DNA of 5,594 bases from positions 1 to 5,594 of the forward strand of contig JAQGKJ010000373.1 in the NCBI GenBank assembly GCA_028290165.1, written 5' to 3'. The notes under the pieces are model-generated. The model was not told where the DNA came from and did not search any database. It saw only the letters and a list, made by a program, of their open reading frames with translations. Source of the stretch: Bradyrhizobium sp. GTDB lineage: Bacteria; Pseudomonadota; Alphaproteobacteria; Rhizobiales; Xanthobacteraceae. Position numbers and translations under genes: made by a program. This document shows positions 4,584-5,594 of this stretch, one piece after another (position 1 is the first letter of the stretch; each line of letters starts with the position of its first letter).

Positions 4584-5594
4584 TCAATAGGCGTTGCGCT
4601 TACGCAAGACCTCAAGAAACGTTTTGATCAGAATCTGAGTATCTAGCCAAAGGCTCCAATTATTAATATACCACAGATCAAGTTTCACCCGCTCTGAGAT
4701 GTGCTCAACTGACGGAGTCGCTCCACGAGCACCGTTGCATTGAGCCCAGCCTGTCAGGCCTGGTTTGACGTGATGACGAAACGCATAGTCACCGAGGATG
4801 CTTTGAAAGTAGTCATCGTGCACCAATGCGTGTGGGCGAGGTCCGATCAGGGACATCTCGCCATGTAGCACATTAAGAAGCTGGGGTAGTTCGTCGATAC
4901 TTGTTGATCGTAGCAGTCGCCCAATGGCCGTGACCCGCGAATCATTGCGGGCCGCCTGGGTGACGACGTCCCCATCTTCTTCAACCGTCATCGTGCGAAA
5001 CTTGAACATGACGAACGGCCTGCCGTTAAAACCTTTTCGGTGCTGCCTGAAAACCACCTGCCCTGGTCCATCAAGCTTAATAGCGAGCGCGGTAAGGGCC
5101 ATCACTGGCATCAAGAGGATCAGGGCCACCGAAGCGATCACGATGTCCATTACACGTTTAGCAAGCCGCTCTGTCGCGCTGAGCGGCGCCCGCTGAATTT
5201 CGAGCGCCAATAGGCGCTGTCGTGCAGAAGACGAATAGTTCGTTAATGACCTTACTCGCGAATCCGGAAGGAGCCGCGCAGCAACGGGTAATATCTTGAT
5301 GTACTCACGGACAAATTCGATTCGATCGGCATCAGCCCAAGGTAGCGCCAACAGGATTTCTTTACAGCTGTTTGCTCGCACAAAGTTGACAGCAGAATTG
5401 ACAACGCGTTTGTCAACCGACAGCCGCACTTCCGGATCATGATCTCGGCTCAGTGTAAAATGATTGACGTCGGCTGCACCAAAAATAGTCAGCATATCTT
5501 GGGGTTCTAAGGCCGCTACCTCATTAAAGTCGCCTATCAGAACGATGTCGCCTAGACCAACGGCGCCGCGAGAAACAGCCGATTCCAACGCAAT
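4584..5594 (-). CDS. polyprenyl-phosphate sugar phosphotransferase (WcaJ/ExoY type), N-terminus off window
   Basis: 336 residues are visible; the frame is open through the window edge at 5594 and ends at TGA 4584-4586. This family moves a sugar-1-phosphate, often glucose or galactose, from a nucleotide sugar to undecaprenyl phosphate at the inner membrane, the first step of exopolysaccharide or capsule repeat-unit synthesis. The visible part begins in a Rossmann-like CoA-binding-type domain (about 1-135). A membrane segment follows (about 148-173, VMDIVIASVALILLMPVM). The bacterial sugar transferase catalytic domain then shows FVMFKFRTM (about 194-202), SIDELPQLLNVLHGEMSLIG (about 232-251) with the catalytic-type Asp-Glu pair, GPRPH, KPGLTGWAQ (about 277-285) and DLWYINNWS. 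Family members with the extra N-terminal domain run to roughly 450-500 residues, so 4-5 transmembrane helices are expected beyond the edge. The sugar cannot be told from this sequence. No other polysaccharide gene is in the window. Confidence 0.93.
   Translation of the reverse strand: MALESAVSRGAVGLGDIVLIGDFNEVAALEPQDMLTIFGAADVNHFTLSRDHDPEVRLSVDKRVVNSAVNFVRANSCKEILLALPWADADRIEFVREYIKILPVAARLLPDSRVRSLTNYSSSARQRLLALEIQRAPLSATERLAKRVMDIVIASVALILLMPVMALTALAIKLDGPGQVVFRQHRKGFNGRPFVMFKFRTMTVEEDGDVVTQAARNDSRVTAIGRLLRSTSIDELPQLLNVLHGEMSLIGPRPHALVHDDYFQSILGDYAFRHHVKPGLTGWAQCNGARGATPSVEHISERVKLDLWYINNWSLWLDTQILIKTFLEVLRKRNAY

Noticed and set aside
4393..4587. Frame starting inside the stop of the sugar transferase (TTGA overlap)
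   Set aside because: It has a TTG start and no ribosome binding site or protein-like pattern, and it contains a 10-bp inverted repeat.

Overview
The window looks like an accessory region of an alphaproteobacterium, most likely a rhizobium in or near Bradyrhizobium. This is an inference from three things: the subtype of the H-NS-family protein (short coiled coil, then a TWSGRGKQPRW DNA-binding motif), the type of sugar transferase, and small genes separated by long, partly AT-rich spacers. There are no rRNA or tRNA genes, no recognisable transposase and no CRISPR array.

Layout from left to right. (1) 1-233, + strand: the 3' end of an open frame that enters from outside. Its first visible residues resemble the C-terminal domain of hydroxymethylbilane synthase (HemC), but the rest does not, so it may be a decayed remnant. 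(2) 268-2978, - strand: a two-gene unit. It holds a complete type II secretion secretin (gspD, 759 aa, itself a predicted lipoprotein), followed with a 4-nt stop/start overlap by a small lipoprotein that could be its pilotin. (3) 2979-3428: a spacer of about 450 bp with three 11-bp tandem repeats directly before the gspD ribosome binding site, further GTAAA-type boxes and a strong hairpin. (4) 3429-3671, - strand: an 80-aa exported protein whose mature part has two identical CX3CX6CX3C modules. It is enclosed by near-perfect 16-bp inverted repeats. (5) 3738-4100, - strand: an H-NS-family nucleoid protein with a very AT-rich promoter. (6) 4101-4583: a spacer with two inverted repeats. (7) 4584-5594, - strand: the C-terminal part of a polyprenyl-phosphate sugar phosphotransferase that starts exopolysaccharide or capsule synthesis; its N-terminus lies off the window.

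The genes from 268 to 5594 all read on the - strand. The common theme is the cell surface: an outer-membrane secretion pore with a possible pilotin, a disulfide-type secreted small protein, and a surface-polysaccharide initiator. An H-NS-like protein in the middle could silence the AT-rich parts. No gspC, gspE, gspF or pseudopilin gene lies beside gspD in this window, so the secretin is an orphan here. The observations most worth following are the twin-module cysteine-rich protein and its inverted-repeat frame, the 11-bp repeat array before gspD, and the coupled lipoprotein.
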